Of a DNA stretch of 64,000 bases, positions 35,485 through 45,492 are shown piece after piece. The position numbers were made by a program, and so were the translations under genes. This stretch comes from Streptomyces sp. NBC_01408 (GTDB taxonomy: Bacteria; Actinomycetota; Actinomycetes; Streptomycetales; Streptomycetaceae), in the NCBI RefSeq assembly GCF_026340255.1, contig NZ_JAPEPJ010000001.1:682001-746000 (forward strand), read 5' to 3'. The stretch's first letter is position 1. Each line of letters opens with the position of its first letter. Below the pieces are notes generated by a model, which was not told the origin of the DNA, searched no databases, and was given only the letters and a program-made list of their open reading frames with translations.

Positions 35485-36334
35485 TGCCGGCCCGTTCCGC
35501 CGCCTCGACCACGTTGACCAGCAGCTGAGCGCGGGTCATCGGGCCGACGCCGCCGGGGTTCGGGGAGATCCAGGCCGCCACCTCGGCCACGCCGGGGTGC
35601 ACATCGCCGACGATCTTGCCCTGCTCGTCGCGGCTGACGCCCACGTCGAGCACGGCCGCGCCCGGCTTCACGTCCTCCGGCTTGACCAGGTGCGGGACAC
35701 CGGCCGCCGCGACGACGATGTCCGCCTGGCGCAGCAGCCCGGAGAGGTCGCGCGTACCGGTGTGGCAGAGCGTGACCGTGGCGTTCTCGGACTTGCGGGT
35801 CAGCAGCAGTCCGATGGAGCGCCCGACGGTGATGCCGCGGCCGAGGACGACGACGTGCGCGCCGTTGATCTCGACGCCGTGGTGACGCAGCAGTTCGACG
35901 ATCCCGTACGGGGTGCAGGGCAGCGGACCCGGCTCGTTCAGCACGAGGCGGCCGAGGGACATGGGGTGCAGGCCGTCGGCGTCCTTGAGCGGATCCATCA
36001 GCTCCAGGACCCGGTTGGTGTCGATGCCCTTGGGGAGCGGGAGTTGGACGATGTAGCCCGTGCACTCCGGGTTGGCGTTGAGTTCGCGGACGACCGCCTC
36101 GATGTCCTCCTGGGAGGCCGTCGCGGGCAGTTCGCGCTGGATGGAGGCGATGCCGACCTCGGCACAGTCCTTGTGCTTGCCGTTGACGTACCAGCGGCTG
36201 CCCGGGTCGTCACCGACCAGCAGGGTGCCGAGGCCGGGGGTGACACCCCGTGCCTTCAGGGCCGCCACGCGGGCGGACAGTTCGGACTTGATCGCGGCCG
36301 CGGTGGCCTTGCCATCGAGAATCTGGGCGGTCAT
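35474..36334 (-). CDS. folD: Bifunctional methylenetetrahydrofolate dehydrogenase / methenyltetrahydrofolate cyclohydrolase
   Basis: A 286-residue enzyme that converts 5,10-methylene-THF to 10-formyl-THF for purine synthesis. Seen are [20 protein letters not shown] with the catalytic Tyr and Lys of the YxxxK motif, [22 protein letters not shown], the NADP-binding block [17 protein letters not shown], and the C-terminal [16 protein letters not shown]. The length is normal. It supplies the cofactor used by PurN and PurH nearby. No ZTP riboswitch is visible upstream, unlike glyA. Confidence 0.96.
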   Translation of the reverse strand: MTAQILDGKATAAAIKSELSARVAALKARGVTPGLGTLLVGDDPGSRWYVNGKHKDCAEVGIASIQRELPATASQEDIEAVVRELNANPECTGYIVQLPLPKGIDTNRVLELMDPLKDADGLHPMSLGRLVLNEPGPLPCTPYGIVELLRHHGVEINGAHVVVLGRGITVGRSIGLLLTRKSENATVTLCHTGTRDLSGLLRQADIVVAAAGVPHLVKPEDVKPGAAVLDVGVSRDEQGKIVGDVHPGVAEVAAWISPNPGGVGPMTRAQLLVNVVEAAERAGSAG

Positions 36335-36575
36335 GACCCCATCCTCCCGGATGGAGCGGTCCTGGTTCCAGTCAAGGGTCTCACCGGAGTGCGCGGTTCA
36401 TTGCACTTGCACAACAAGTGACCGGCCTCACGGCAACCAACTGGACAAGGCCGGGCCGCGCCGACGACCATGCAACGAAAGAGTGCCGCGGGCAGTGCCG
36501 GGGGGCGGACCGCAAGATGCAGAGCTCCTCCGCGCGTGCCGTGCGTCCCCGCACTTCCACGGAGGAACACCTCAG

Positions 36576-37166
36576 ATGAGTTTCGGCGATCCCAACAACC
36601 CGTACGGACAGCAGCCCCAGACTCCGCAGGGCGGTCAGCCCGGCTACGGCTACCCGCAGCAGGCCCCGCAGGGCATCCCGCCGCAGGGCGGCTACGCCTA
36701 CCCGCAGGGAGCCCCCGGCATGCCCGGCGGTTTCCCGGGTGGCCCCCTCACGATGCCGGGCGGTGTGAAGGCCGCCCGCGTCATGCTGTGGGTGATCGCC
36801 GGCCTCCAGATCATCGGCATCGGCGTCCTGTTCGCCGCCATTGCCCTGATCGAGAAGCTGAAGGAAGAGCCGGAGCTCCAGGGCAACGCGCAGTTCGAGG
36901 ACATGGCCAAGCTGGGCTCCGGCGTGCTGTACGGGCTGATCGCCCTGGCCGTGGTCTACATGATCGCCTCCGTCGTGCTGGCGATCCAGTGCGGCAAGGG
37001 CGGCAACGGTGCCCGCATCGGCATCATCGTGTACGCGTCGCTCGGCATCGTGCTCAGCCTCTACCCGTTCTTCCCGCTGAGCCTGGTGCACCTGGTCCTG
37101 CTGATCCTGGTCATCGTCTTCGTGGCGAAGTCCGACGGTTCCGCCTGGTTCAACCGCCAGCGCTGA
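36576..37166 (+). CDS. Four-helix membrane protein with Pro/Gln/Gly-rich N-terminus
   Basis: A 196-residue protein of unknown function. About 60 residues of Gln/Pro/Gly/Tyr-rich disordered tail (repeats like YGYPQQ) precede four membrane helices (VMLWVIAGLQIIGIGVLFAA, VLYGLIALAVVYMIASVVLA, ARIGIIVYASLGIVLSLY, LVHLVLLILVIVFVA). A loop between helices 1 and 2 is acidic (EKLKEEPELQGNAQFED). GGAGGAA precedes the ATG. It is monocistronic with its own terminator. Confidence 0.82.
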   Translation: MSFGDPNNPYGQQPQTPQGGQPGYGYPQQAPQGIPPQGGYAYPQGAPGMPGGFPGGPLTMPGGVKAARVMLWVIAGLQIIGIGVLFAAIALIEKLKEEPELQGNAQFEDMAKLGSGVLYGLIALAVVYMIASVVLAIQCGKGGNGARIGIIVYASLGIVLSLYPFFPLSLVHLVLLILVIVFVAKSDGSAWFNRQR

Positions 37167-37179
37167 CGTTCCCGTCATA

Positions 37180-37222
37180 CGGCGAAGGCCGCGTCCCGCA
37201 CTGCGGGGCGCGGCCTTCGCCG
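37180..37222. terminator. Bidirectional terminator between the membrane protein and purH
   Basis: GGCGAAGGCCGCGTCCCGCA pairs with its near-complement (CTGCGGGGCGCGGCCTTCGCC), giving a stem of about 19 bp with one mismatch between two convergent genes. Confidence 0.9.
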
Positions 37223-37241
37223 TTGCTCAGGACCGGGACGG

Positions 37242-38825
37242 TCAGTGGAAGAAGTGCCGGGTCCCGGTGAAGTACATCGTCACGCCGGCCTTCTTCGCGG
37301 CCTCGACGACCTGCTCGTCACGGACCGAACCTCCCGGCTGGACCACGGCCTTGATGCCCGCCGCCGTGAGGATCTCCAGCCCGTCGGGGAAGGGGAAGAA
37401 GGCGTCGGACGCGGCGTACGAGCCCTGCGCGCGCTCGGCGCCCGCCCGCTCCACGGCGAGCTTCGCCGAGTCGACGCGGTTGACCTGGCCCATGCCGACG
37501 CCCACCGAGGCGCCGTCCTTGGCCAGCAGGATCGCGTTGGACTTGACGGCCCGGCAGGCCTTCCACGCGAAGGAGAGCTCGGCGAGCTCGGCCGGGGACA
37601 GCGCGTCGCCGGTGGCGAGGGTCCAGTTGGCCGGGTCGTCGCCCTCGGCCTGGAAGAGGTCCGACTGCTGGAGCAGCGCCCCACCGGAGATCGGCTTCAG
37701 GTCACCCGGCTGGTGCGGGGTGCCGTCCACCTTCAGGACGCGGATGTTCTTCTTCTTGGCCAGGACCTCGACCGCGCCGTCCTCGTAGCCGGGGGCGGCG
37801 ATGACCTCGGTGAAGATCTCCGCGACCTGCTCGGCCATCGCGACGGTCACCGGGCGGTTGACGGCGATGACGCCGCCGAAGGCCGACAGCGGGTCGCAGG
37901 CGTGCGCCTTGCGGTGGGCCGCGGCGACGTCCGTGTCCACGGCGATGCCGCACGGGTTGGCGTGCTTGATGATCGCGACGCAGGGCTCTTCGTGGTCGTA
38001 GGCGGCGCGGCGGGCGGCCTCGGTGTCCACGTAGTTGTTGAAGGACATCTCCTTGCCGTGCAGCTGCTCGGCGTTGGCGAGCCCGCCCGGCCGGCCGTCG
38101 GTGTAGAGCGCGGCGGCCTGGTGCGGGTTCTCGCCGTAGCGCAGGGTCGACTTGCGCTCCCAGGCGCCGGCCAGGAACTCGGGCAGCACGGCCTCCGGCT
38201 CGGGGGCGTACGCATTCGTGAACCAGGAGGCGACGGCCACGTCGTAGGCGGCGGTGTGCTGGAAGGCCTCGGCCGCCAGCCGCTTGCGCGCGGTGAGGTC
38301 GAAGCCGCCGCCCTGCGCCGCCGCGAGGACGTCGGCGTAGCGCTCGGGGCTGGTCACGACCGCCACCGAGGGGTGGTTCTTGGCGGCGGCGCGGACCATC
38401 GACGGACCGCCGATGTCGATCTGCTCCACGCACTCGTCCGGGGTGGCACCCGACTGGACGGTCGCGAGGAAGGGATACAGGTTGACGACCACCAGGTCGA
38501 AGGGCTCGACACCGAGCTCCGCGAGCTGCCGCTGGTGGTCCTCCAGGCGCAGGTCGGCCAGGATGCCGGCGTGCACGCGCGGGTGGAGGGTCTTGACCCG
38601 GCCGTCCAGGCACTCGGGGAAACCGGTGAGCTCCTCGACCTTGGTGACGGGCACCCCGGCCGCGGCGATCTTCGAGGCGGTGGAGCCGGTGGAGACGAGG
38701 GCGACGCCCGCCTCGTGCAGGCCGCGGGCCAGCTCTTCCAGTCCCGTCTTGTCGTAGACACTGACGAGCGCACGCCGGATCGGCCGCTGGGTCGTGGTCG
38801 GGTCGTTGCTCTCTACGGCGGTCAC
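37242..38825 (-). CDS. purH: Bifunctional AICAR transformylase / IMP cyclohydrolase
   Basis: A 527-residue enzyme for the last two steps of IMP synthesis. The N-terminal MGS-like cyclohydrolase domain (about 15-150) shows [43 protein letters not shown] and VVVNLYPF. The transformylase domain follows with [11 protein letters not shown], the Lys-His catalytic pair in [21 protein letters not shown] and the end [11 protein letters not shown]. The start is GTG at 38825, overlapping the purN stop as GTGA, so purN-purH is translationally coupled. It uses 10-formyl-THF made by FolD. Confidence 0.97.
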   Translation of the reverse strand: MTAVESNDPTTTQRPIRRALVSVYDKTGLEELARGLHEAGVALVSTGSTASKIAAAGVPVTKVEELTGFPECLDGRVKTLHPRVHAGILADLRLEDHQRQLAELGVEPFDLVVVNLYPFLATVQSGATPDECVEQIDIGGPSMVRAAAKNHPSVAVVTSPERYADVLAAAQGGGFDLTARKRLAAEAFQHTAAYDVAVASWFTNAYAPEPEAVLPEFLAGAWERKSTLRYGENPHQAAALYTDGRPGGLANAEQLHGKEMSFNNYVDTEAARRAAYDHEEPCVAIIKHANPCGIAVDTDVAAAHRKAHACDPLSAFGGVIAVNRPVTVAMAEQVAEIFTEVIAAPGYEDGAVEVLAKKKNIRVLKVDGTPHQPGDLKPISGGALLQQSDLFQAEGDDPANWTLATGDALSPAELAELSFAWKACRAVKSNAILLAKDGASVGVGMGQVNRVDSAKLAVERAGAERAQGSYAASDAFFPFPDGLEILTAAGIKAVVQPGGSVRDEQVVEAAKKAGVTMYFTGTRHFFH

Positions 38826-39445
38826 TGGATTGTTACCTTTCGTCCCTCAATGCGGTAGCCGTGCCGGGCCAGACGCCCCACGACATCGACGAGCAGCGCT
38901 CGCTCGACTTCCTTGATGCGCTCATGGAGAGCGGCTTCGTCGTCCTCGTCCCGGATCTCGACGACACCCTGGGCGATGATCGGACCGGTGTCCACGCCGG
39001 CGTCCACGAAGTGGACGGTGCAGCCGGTGACCTTCGCGCCGTAGGCGAGTGCGTCCCGTACGCCGTGCGCGCCCGGGAAGGCCGGGAGGAGGGCGGGGTG
39101 GGTGTTGACGAACCGGCCGCCGAAGCGGTCGATGAACGCCTTGCCCACGATCTTCATGAACCCTGCGGACACGACGAGGTCCGGCGCGTGGGCGTCGGTC
39201 GCCTCGGTGAGCGCGGCGTCCCACTCCTCGCGGCTCCCGTACGCCTTGACCGGGCACACGAAGGTGGGGATCCCCGCCTTCTCGGCCCGCTCCAGACCCG
39301 CGATGCCCTCGCGGTCGGCCCCCACGGCGACGACTTCGGCGCCGAAGCCCTCGGCTCCGCCGGGGTGGGCGTCGATGGCGTCGAGCAGGGCCTGGAGGTT
39401 GGTGCCGGAACCGGAGACCAGCACGACCAGGCGGGAGGCGGCCAT
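38822..39445 (-). CDS. purN: Phosphoribosylglycinamide formyltransferase
   Basis: A 207-residue 10-formyl-THF-dependent GART of purine synthesis. Seen are the substrate-binding start [53 protein letters not shown] (with the catalytic Asn, His and later Asp) and [21 protein letters not shown]. The length is standard. The ATG at 39445 follows AAAGGGCC. First gene of purN-purH. Confidence 0.96.
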   Translation of the reverse strand: MAASRLVVLVSGSGTNLQALLDAIDAHPGGAEGFGAEVVAVGADREGIAGLERAEKAGIPTFVCPVKAYGSREEWDAALTEATDAHAPDLVVSAGFMKIVGKAFIDRFGGRFVNTHPALLPAFPGAHGVRDALAYGAKVTGCTVHFVDAGVDTGPIIAQGVVEIRDEDDEAALHERIKEVERALLVDVVGRLARHGYRIEGRKVTIQ

Positions 39446-39689
39446 GGGTGGCCCTTTCTGGCGGAAAAACAGGGTTCGTCTTGTGTGGTCATACAAAACT
39501 TCGGGGTGCCGGTATACGGGCGACCATACGAAGCCACTGACCGCCTGCAACGATACCGGCACACCGGACGGCCCCCGAGGTACGGGGGGACGACCGAGGG
39601 GTAGCGTCTGGCCTACAAGCCGCAAACAGGCCTCGCCTCGCCACGACGTCACCACCGACGTCCATGACACAGGGGAAGAAACGCACCCG

Positions 39690-40310
39690 ATGCCGGACCG
39701 CCGCCAGCCCGACACCTCCACCGACGACAACCCCTTCGCGGCGCCCCCGGAAGGACGGCCCGACCAGCCGTGGCAGCCGCGCAGCGGTGGCGACGGCCCG
39801 GGCGGGGACCGCCCCAAGGACTCCGACGGCGGGCCGGGCACGGGCCCGGGCCCGGCGCGCTGGGACCCGACGGACCCGATCCAGCGCCGCGCGCGGTACG
39901 CGCTGCTCGCCGGCATGTGGGGCTTCTTCTTCGGGATCTTCGGGATCCCCTCGGTCGGCCTGCTCCTGGGGGCGCTCGCCCTGTACTGGGGGATCAGCGC
40001 GCTGCGGGCCAAGCCGGTGGCGGCCGTGGGTGCCGGTACGGGCTCGGGTACGGGCACGGCTTCCGCCCCGGCGCAGGGCGGTCTGGCGGCCCTCGGCGCC
40101 GCGGCCCGGCCACAGCGGACGGCCGCGGTGAGCGGGCTGGTCACGGCCTCGCTGGCGATCCTGCTGGCCATGACCTCGTACGGGCTCCAGCTCGCCTACA
40201 AGGACTTCTACGTGTGCCGCGAGGACGCCCTCACCAAGACGGCGGAGCTCCAGTGCAACACCCTGCTCCCCGACAACCCCCTGGGCGAAGTCCTGAAGGT
40301 CCAGCGCTGA
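39690..40310 (+). CDS. Two-to-three-helix membrane protein with disordered N-terminus, divergent from purN
   Basis: A 206-residue protein of unknown function. About 65 polar, Pro/Gly/Asp-rich residues precede YALLAGMWGFFFGIFGIPSV + GLLLGALALYWG (one or two helices). An Ala/Gly/Thr linker and another helix (AAVSGLVTASLAILLAMTSY) follow, and a short C-terminal part has two Cys (FYVCRED and LQCNTLLPDN). The ATG at 39690 lies within the purN-divergent region. Similar proteins next to purN are common in Streptomyces as I recall, but none has a known role. Confidence 0.8.
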   Translation: MPDRRQPDTSTDDNPFAAPPEGRPDQPWQPRSGGDGPGGDRPKDSDGGPGTGPGPARWDPTDPIQRRARYALLAGMWGFFFGIFGIPSVGLLLGALALYWGISALRAKPVAAVGAGTGSGTGTASAPAQGGLAALGAAARPQRTAAVSGLVTASLAILLAMTSYGLQLAYKDFYVCREDALTKTAELQCNTLLPDNPLGEVLKVQR

Positions 40311-40369
40311 CGGCCCTCCCCCTGCGGGCGGCTCGGCGGTGTCCGGCTCGGCTGCGCCGGGGCCCCTGG

Positions 40370-40926
40370 GGCTCCGCCCCAGACCCCGCGCCTCAAACGC
40401 CGGCGGGGCTGGATTTGGCCCTGCCTTCGCCCCTGACGGGGTGAGCTCGCCTTGCCGGGGCCCGGTCGGTGGGGTCGGTGCGCGGGGCCGCCTGCCCTGC
40501 GGACGGCTCGGCCGGGGTGGGTTCGGCTGCGCCGGGGCCTGGTCGGTGGGGTCGGTGCGCGGGGCCGCTCCGGGTTGTCTCCTCGGCTCGCGCACTGAAC
40601 CCGATCCGACATCCTCGGCCCAGGTTGCGCGCTCGTCCTGCGGGGACAACCCTGCGCGTCCCCACTCCCCTCCACCACGGCTACGCCGACGCCCACTGGC
40701 GCCAGGCTGCGCTTCCGAAGCCCGGGCGTGGGGCGGGGTCGCGCAGGAGAGTCCCCGCAGGACGAGCGCGCAACCCGGGCCGGGCATGCGTAGCCAGGGC
40801 TAAGTGCGCGAGCCGAGGAGACGCTCCGGAGCGGCACCGACCCACACCCCGCCAAGCCCCCGCAGGGGCCAAGGCCAAACCCAGCCCCGCCGGCGATTGA
40901 GGCGCGGGGTCCGGGGCGGAGCCCCG
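40370..40926. repeat. ~560-bp intergenic palindromic element, copy B (flipped relative to copy A)
   Basis: It fills most of the 788-bp gap 40311-41098. The left end is CTGGGGCTCCGCCCCAG with CCTCAAACGCCGGC (40391-40404); the right end is GCCGGCGATTGAGG (40889-40902) and GGGGCGGAGCCCC. The arm reading CGCTCCGGGTTGTCTCCTCG, on the right in copy A, is on the left here, and the CGCTCCGGAGCGTCTCCTCG arm is on the right, so the whole element is inverted relative to copy A. No gene inside. Confidence 0.85.
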
Positions 40927-41090
40927 TGCAGCCGCGCGGCACACGCACACACCGCCAAGCCCCCCGCAGAGGCGAAGGCAGGGCCAAATCCAGCCCCGCC
41001 GGCGTTTGAGGCGCGGGGTCCGGGGCGGAGCCCCGTGCAGCCGCGCCGCAGACGCACACACCGCCAAGCCCCCCGCAGGGGCCACGGCAA
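40852..41090 (+). repeat. Tandem ~110-bp repeat, about 2.3 copies
   Basis: The block CACACCGCCAAGCCCC ... CCAGCCCCGCCGGCG(T/A)TTGAGG ... GAGCCCCGTGCAGCCGCG is repeated at a 110-bp period (GTGCAGCCGCG at 40926 and 41036), with a partial third copy up to 41090. It extends copy B up to the 3' end of the DUF6350 gene. Confidence 0.8.
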
Positions 41091-41098
41091 GGGGTCGG

Positions 41099-42748
41099 CT
41101 ACTTCGGAGGCTTGCGGCGGGGCATGACCCGGGCACCGGATACCGGCGGGACGAGCGGTGGAGGCGGCGGCGGGGCCGGTGGGCGCGCCGTGAGCGGGAT
41201 CGGGGTCAGGTCCATGTGGAGGCCCGGAACCACCCGTACGGCTCGGGGCCTTCGGGGCCGGGCCGGCGCAGCGGGCGAGGCTGCGGCCTGCACGGCTGGG
41301 GCAGGGGGTGCCGCCGGGGCCGCGGCTGCGGCCAGGGGTTCGGGGTCGGGCGCCGCCGGATGCTTCGGCGGGGCGGCCACCGAGAACTCGGGGACCAGGG
41401 TGCCCGCGGCCCGGCGCAGCGCCGCCCAGCGGAGCTCCCGTACGCCGCTGTCGTGCCAGTCGTCCCCCTCCGGGCAGTCCAGGCCGGAGAACCCGCCCGC
41501 CGGCCGGGTGCGCCACGCATGCACCGCGACCGCCAGCGGAACCGCCGACACCAGGGTCCAGCCGGAGGCCGCCGCACCGGCGGCCCACCACACCGGCCCG
41601 AACACGGCCAGCTCGCGCGAGCCCAACGGCCCCGCCGAGGCCGCCGCCAGGCCGGCCGTCGTCAGGCCGCACACCAGCGCCCCCAGGGCCGCCGTGAGCG
41701 CGGTCTCCCCGTACGAGACCTCGCGCGCCCGGCGTACGGCGAACCAGCCCACCGCCAGCCCGGCCGCCAGCGGGACCCCGGCAACCGCCCAGGTCAGCGG
41801 CGTCCCGGGCCCCTCGGGCGGGAGCGCGGCCAGCAGCGGGAACCGGGGCAGCACGGGCATGCCGGTGAAGCCGAGCGGGGTGGCGGTCGCGCCGGTGCCT
41901 AGCGCGAAGCCGGGGCCCAGCGCGTAGGCCGCGCCCCACACCATGGCGTTGGGGATCAGCGCCACCGCCAGGAGCAGGACGGCGAACCGGCCCGACCACA
42001 CCCCGGTCAGCGTCAGGAAGGACCCCTGGACCTCCGTACCGTGCCAGGCGAGCGAGGCTCCGACCAGCAGGGCGCCGCCGCCCAGCAGGACGAGGGCCCC
42101 GCCCGCGCCGGACCGGAGCGCCAGCGCGTACCGGGGGCGCGTGACGGCCCGGCGTACGCCCCCCGGCACCCACGACGGCAGGGGCCCGAGCGGACGCCCG
42201 CGGGCCCCCCACACCCCCGTGGCGGCGGCCAGCGCGGCGACCAGCGGGATGTGCCAGGCGGCGCTGAGCGGGTCGGCGGGCATGGGGCCGCCGGCCGCGT
42301 ACACCGTGGCGAGGGTTCCCACCGACAGATAGCCGCAGAGCACCGCCGAGAAGACCGCGCCGGCGGGCAGCACCTCCTCCTCCCCCTCCCCCGAGGCGCT
42401 GCCCAGCCGGGCGGCGCGCCGCATGAGCAGTACGGGCAGCGCGACGAGCAGCAGCGGGGTCACGCCGACGGGTGCGGGCAGGCCGGACAGCGTCTCGTAC
42501 CGCACCAGCTCCGTCCCGTGGGCGAGCAGCCACAGCCCGGCGGCGAGGTGCAGGGCCCCGCCGGGCCCGCTGTCGGGGTAGGGGGAGCTGATCCACAGGA
42601 CGATGACGAGCACGGCGAGGAAGCCGAGCCCGAGTCCGGCCGCCACGGCGCCGCCCACCACGCAGGCGGCGGCCGCAGGTGAACGGCGCCGCCCGCCGGC
42701 CCGTGGGGCGGTGGGCAACGGGGTGCCGCGTTCGGTCACTTGGGTCAC
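41099..42748 (-). CDS. DUF6350 / PerM-like polytopic membrane protein
   Basis: A 549-residue protein with about 10-11 membrane helices. It begins [20 protein letters not shown] and has [27 protein letters not shown] early on, the segment by which I recognise the actinobacterial 'cell division protein PerM'/DUF6350 family. The C-terminal ~110 residues are a Pro/Ala-rich cytoplasmic tail ending in basic residues. A role in cell division has been proposed for the mycobacterial relative; nothing here proves it. The start is uncertain; the GTG at 42748 is my choice, with GTGs just inside. Convergent repeats lie behind it. Confidence 0.78.
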   Translation of the reverse strand: MTQVTERGTPLPTAPRAGGRRRSPAAAACVVGGAVAAGLGLGFLAVLVIVLWISSPYPDSGPGGALHLAAGLWLLAHGTELVRYETLSGLPAPVGVTPLLLVALPVLLMRRAARLGSASGEGEEEVLPAGAVFSAVLCGYLSVGTLATVYAAGGPMPADPLSAAWHIPLVAALAAATGVWGARGRPLGPLPSWVPGGVRRAVTRPRYALALRSGAGGALVLLGGGALLVGASLAWHGTEVQGSFLTLTGVWSGRFAVLLLAVALIPNAMVWGAAYALGPGFALGTGATATPLGFTGMPVLPRFPLLAALPPEGPGTPLTWAVAGVPLAAGLAVGWFAVRRAREVSYGETALTAALGALVCGLTTAGLAAASAGPLGSRELAVFGPVWWAAGAAASGWTLVSAVPLAVAVHAWRTRPAGGFSGLDCPEGDDWHDSGVRELRWAALRRAAGTLVPEFSVAAPPKHPAAPDPEPLAAAAAPAAPPAPAVQAAASPAAPARPRRPRAVRVVPGLHMDLTPIPLTARPPAPPPPPPLVPPVSGARVMPRRKPPK

Positions 42749-42810
42749 CCCGCCATGGTGCCAACGACACGCGCTATGGGCGGGTAACAGGCGAATGCCC
42801 GTGGTGTCGC

Positions 42811-42835
42811 TCAATATACGTTTATGTACTTTTTC
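42811..42835. promoter_or_regulatory. AT-rich core of the divergent promoter region (42749-42867)
   Basis: TCAATATACGTTTATGTACT followed by TTTTT is strikingly AT-rich for this genome and lies 33 bp before the ATG of the HTH-sigma fusion gene. It probably holds -10 elements for both divergent genes, and may bind a regulator; none can be named. Confidence 0.45.
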
Positions 42836-42867
42836 GCCCAGGGCTGGCGGGTCGCGGGGAGTGTGAC

Positions 42868-44514
42868 ATGACACGAGACGTCAAGGAGCTGGGCCTCCCC
42901 TCCCCCGAGGAGCGGCGCGGACTGCGCGAAGCGGCGGGCCTGACGCACGAACAGGTCGCGGCCGCGGTGGGCGTTGCCCCGGGCACCGTGCGCTCCTGGG
43001 AATCGGGCCGGACGGACCCCCGGGGGCGAAAACGCACGCTGTACGCACAGCTCCTGCTGGACCTCGGGGCGCCGCCGCCGGACGCCGAGGAGGCGACGGC
43101 AGAGGCTGAACCCGGGGGCGCCGCGGAGGCCACGGCCCCGGACGGGCCGGAGGAGGCCGCCCCTACGGCCGCGGCCCGGGAGGACGGCGCCGTACGGGGC
43201 CCCTCGCTGCGGGCGACCGGGGCCGTACGGGCCTCCGCGGGCGGCGGGCAGAACCGGCCGGCCGGTTCCGGCACCCGGCCCGTGCCCCCGGCCAAGCGGG
43301 CGGCGAAGCCGAACGCCGCGCTGCCCCGGCACGAGGCCAAGACCCCCGCTCTGACCGGGGCGGGACCGGGTCCCGGGACGGGGTCCGGATCCGGGACGGG
43401 ACCGGCATCGGGACCGGGACCGGGACCGGGATCCGGTGGTCACGGCCCCGGCGGCTCCCTGACCACCGCCGGCGCTACGGCCACTGGGCCGGACCACACC
43501 TCGGCCGGCCCCCCGAGCACCGGGCCGAACCGAACCCCGGCCGGCCCCCCGGACACCCCGGACACCCCGGACACCCCGGCCGCCGAGGCCTGCGCCCACC
43601 CGCCGGAGCCCATCGCGGAGCCGAGCGCTGAACCCACCGCGGAGCAGCCCCCCGAGCCCACCCCCGAGCCCGCGGCACCGACAGCGGCAGCGACGCCGGC
43701 GGCGGCCGCCTTCGACGCCCTGTACGGTCACGCCGCCGCCGGCCTCGCCCGCCAGGCGTACCTGCTCACCGGCCGACGGGCCCTCGCGCACGAGGCCGTG
43801 GAGCGGGCCTTCCAGCAGGCCTGGGCCCAGTGGCCCGCCGTGGCCACCGACCCCGACCCGGTGGGCTGGGTGCGCGCGGCCACGTACGAGTACGCGCTCT
43901 CCCCCTGGCGCCGGCTGCGGCGCGCCCACCGGAGCACCGAGAAGCCCGGCAAGTCCCCCGTCGAGCCCGCCGACCGGATCCTCCTGGACGCCGTGCTGGC
44001 GCTGGCCCCGGCCCACCGCCGGACGGTGCTGCTGTACGACGGCGTCGGCCTCGACCTGCCCGAGACCGCCGCGGAGACGGAGGCCAGCACCCCCACCGCC
44101 GCCCACAGGTTGCTCCACGCGCACGACGCGCTGGCCGACCTGATCCCCGAGCTGGTCGACGTACCGCCCGAGGAGCAGTCCGCGCTGCTGCACGAACGGT
44201 TCGGCACGCTGGAGCCGGCCGTACGGCTCGAACCGCGCCCGGCGGCCCAGGTGCGCCTCGCGGGAGAGCACCGCGCCCGGCGGTGGACGCGTGCGGTCCT
44301 CGGCCTGACCGCGGTGATCGCCGTCGCGACCACGTACACGGTGACGACGGCGCCCAGGGAGTACCGGCCCCCGTACGCGCCGGGCGCCAGCGTCTCCGGT
44401 GTGCCCCCGCACAGCGGCCCCCAGCGGCTCACCGAGCGGAGCAGGCAGCTCCACGACAAGCTGCGCTCCGACCCGGCCGCCGGTCCCGCCCGGCTCGTCC
44501 CCCGGAGCGAATGA
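42868..44514 (+). CDS. XRE-type HTH fused to an ECF-sigma-like domain and a membrane helix
   Basis: A 548-residue three-part protein. Residues ~12-50 form an XRE/Cro-type HTH ([37 protein letters not shown]). A ~230-residue disordered Pro/Gly/Thr/Ala-rich linker follows. The next ~170 residues look like ECF sigma regions 2 and 4 ([61 protein letters not shown] + [22 protein letters not shown]). One membrane helix ([17 protein letters not shown], about 475-493) precedes a 50-residue extracytoplasmic tail. A DNA-binding protein tethered to the membrane is implied. ATG 42868 is the first Met before the HTH. It converges on sucCD. Confidence 0.8.
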   Translation: MTRDVKELGLPSPEERRGLREAAGLTHEQVAAAVGVAPGTVRSWESGRTDPRGRKRTLYAQLLLDLGAPPPDAEEATAEAEPGGAAEATAPDGPEEAAPTAAAREDGAVRGPSLRATGAVRASAGGGQNRPAGSGTRPVPPAKRAAKPNAALPRHEAKTPALTGAGPGPGTGSGSGTGPASGPGPGPGSGGHGPGGSLTTAGATATGPDHTSAGPPSTGPNRTPAGPPDTPDTPDTPAAEACAHPPEPIAEPSAEPTAEQPPEPTPEPAAPTAAATPAAAAFDALYGHAAAGLARQAYLLTGRRALAHEAVERAFQQAWAQWPAVATDPDPVGWVRAATYEYALSPWRRLRRAHRSTEKPGKSPVEPADRILLDAVLALAPAHRRTVLLYDGVGLDLPETAAETEASTPTAAHRLLHAHDALADLIPELVDVPPEEQSALLHERFGTLEPAVRLEPRPAAQVRLAGEHRARRWTRAVLGLTAVIAVATTYTVTTAPREYRPPYAPGASVSGVPPHSGPQRLTERSRQLHDKLRSDPAAGPARLVPRSE

Positions 44515-44517
44515 GGA

Positions 44518-44560
44518 ACGGGCGTGGCCCGCACCCCCGAAGGGTGCGGGCCACGCCCGT
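44518..44560. terminator. Bidirectional terminator between the HTH-sigma fusion gene and sucD
   Basis: ACGGGCGTGGCCCGCACCC, a 5-nt loop, then GGGTGCGGGCCACGCCCGT: a perfect 19-bp stem between convergent genes. Confidence 0.93.
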
Positions 44561-44580
44561 GCTACAGCTACCGCGTACGA

Positions 44581-45471
44581 CTACTGCGCGGCGTTCAGGA
44601 TCTCGCGGGCCAGCTTGGCCGTCTCGGTCGGCGTCTTGCCGACCTTGACGCCGGCGGCCTCGAGGGCCTCCTTCTTGGCCTGCGCGGTGCCGGAGGAGCC
44701 GGAGACGATGGCGCCGGCGTGGCCCATGGTCTTGCCCTCGGGGGCGGTGAAGCCCGCGACGTAGCCGACGACCGGCTTGGTGACGTTCTTCGCGATGAAG
44801 TCCGCCGCACGCTCCTCGGCGTCGCCGCCGATCTCGCCGATCATGACGATGAGCTCGGTGTCCGGGTCGGCCTCGAAGGCCTCCAGGGCGTCGATGTGCG
44901 TGGTGCCGATGACCGGGTCGCCACCGATGCCGACGGCGGAGGTGAAGCCGATGTCACGGAGCTCGTACATCATCTGGTAGGTCAGCGTGCCGGACTTGGA
45001 CACGAGACCGATCTTGCCGGGCTTGGTGATGTCGCCCGGGATGATGCCGGCGTTGGACTGGCCGGGGGTGATCAGACCCGGGCAGTTCGGACCGATGATC
45101 CGGGTCTTGTTGCCCTTGGCGGTCGCGTACGCCCAGAAGGCGGCGGAGTCGTGCACCGCGATGCCCTCGGTGATGACGACGGCCAGCGGGATCTCGGCGT
45201 CGATGGCCTCGACGACGGCGGCCTTGGCGAAGGCCGGCGGGACGAAGAGGACGGAGACGTTGGCGCCCGTCTTCTCCATCGCCTCGGCGACGGAGCCGAA
45301 GACCGGGACCTCGGTGCCGTCGAAGTCGACGGTGGTGCCGGCCTTGCGCGGGTTCACGCCGCCGACGATGTCGGTGCCGTCAGCCAGCATCAGCTTGGTG
45401 TGCTTCATGCCCGTGGCACCGGTCATGCCCTGGACGATGACCTTGCTGTCCTTGTTGAGGAAGATAGCCAT
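44581..45471 (-). CDS. sucD: Succinate--CoA ligase, alpha subunit
   Basis: A 296-residue subunit of succinyl-CoA synthetase, which binds CoA and carries the phospho-His. Seen are [20 protein letters not shown] at the start, [69 protein letters not shown] and the active-site His in GHAGAIVSG. It follows sucC by 21 bp in one operon and completes the TCA-cycle set with sdh and mdh in this window. Confidence 0.97.
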   Translation of the reverse strand: MAIFLNKDSKVIVQGMTGATGMKHTKLMLADGTDIVGGVNPRKAGTTVDFDGTEVPVFGSVAEAMEKTGANVSVLFVPPAFAKAAVVEAIDAEIPLAVVITEGIAVHDSAAFWAYATAKGNKTRIIGPNCPGLITPGQSNAGIIPGDITKPGKIGLVSKSGTLTYQMMYELRDIGFTSAVGIGGDPVIGTTHIDALEAFEADPDTELIVMIGEIGGDAEERAADFIAKNVTKPVVGYVAGFTAPEGKTMGHAGAIVSGSSGTAQAKKEALEAAGVKVGKTPTETAKLAREILNAAQ

Positions 45472-45492
45472 GTGAGTCTGTGACCTCTGCCC

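Noticed and set aside
36335..36575. ZTP riboswitch upstream of folD
   Set aside because: I looked for the GACTGGCG and CCGCCTGGGC blocks on the minus strand and found neither.
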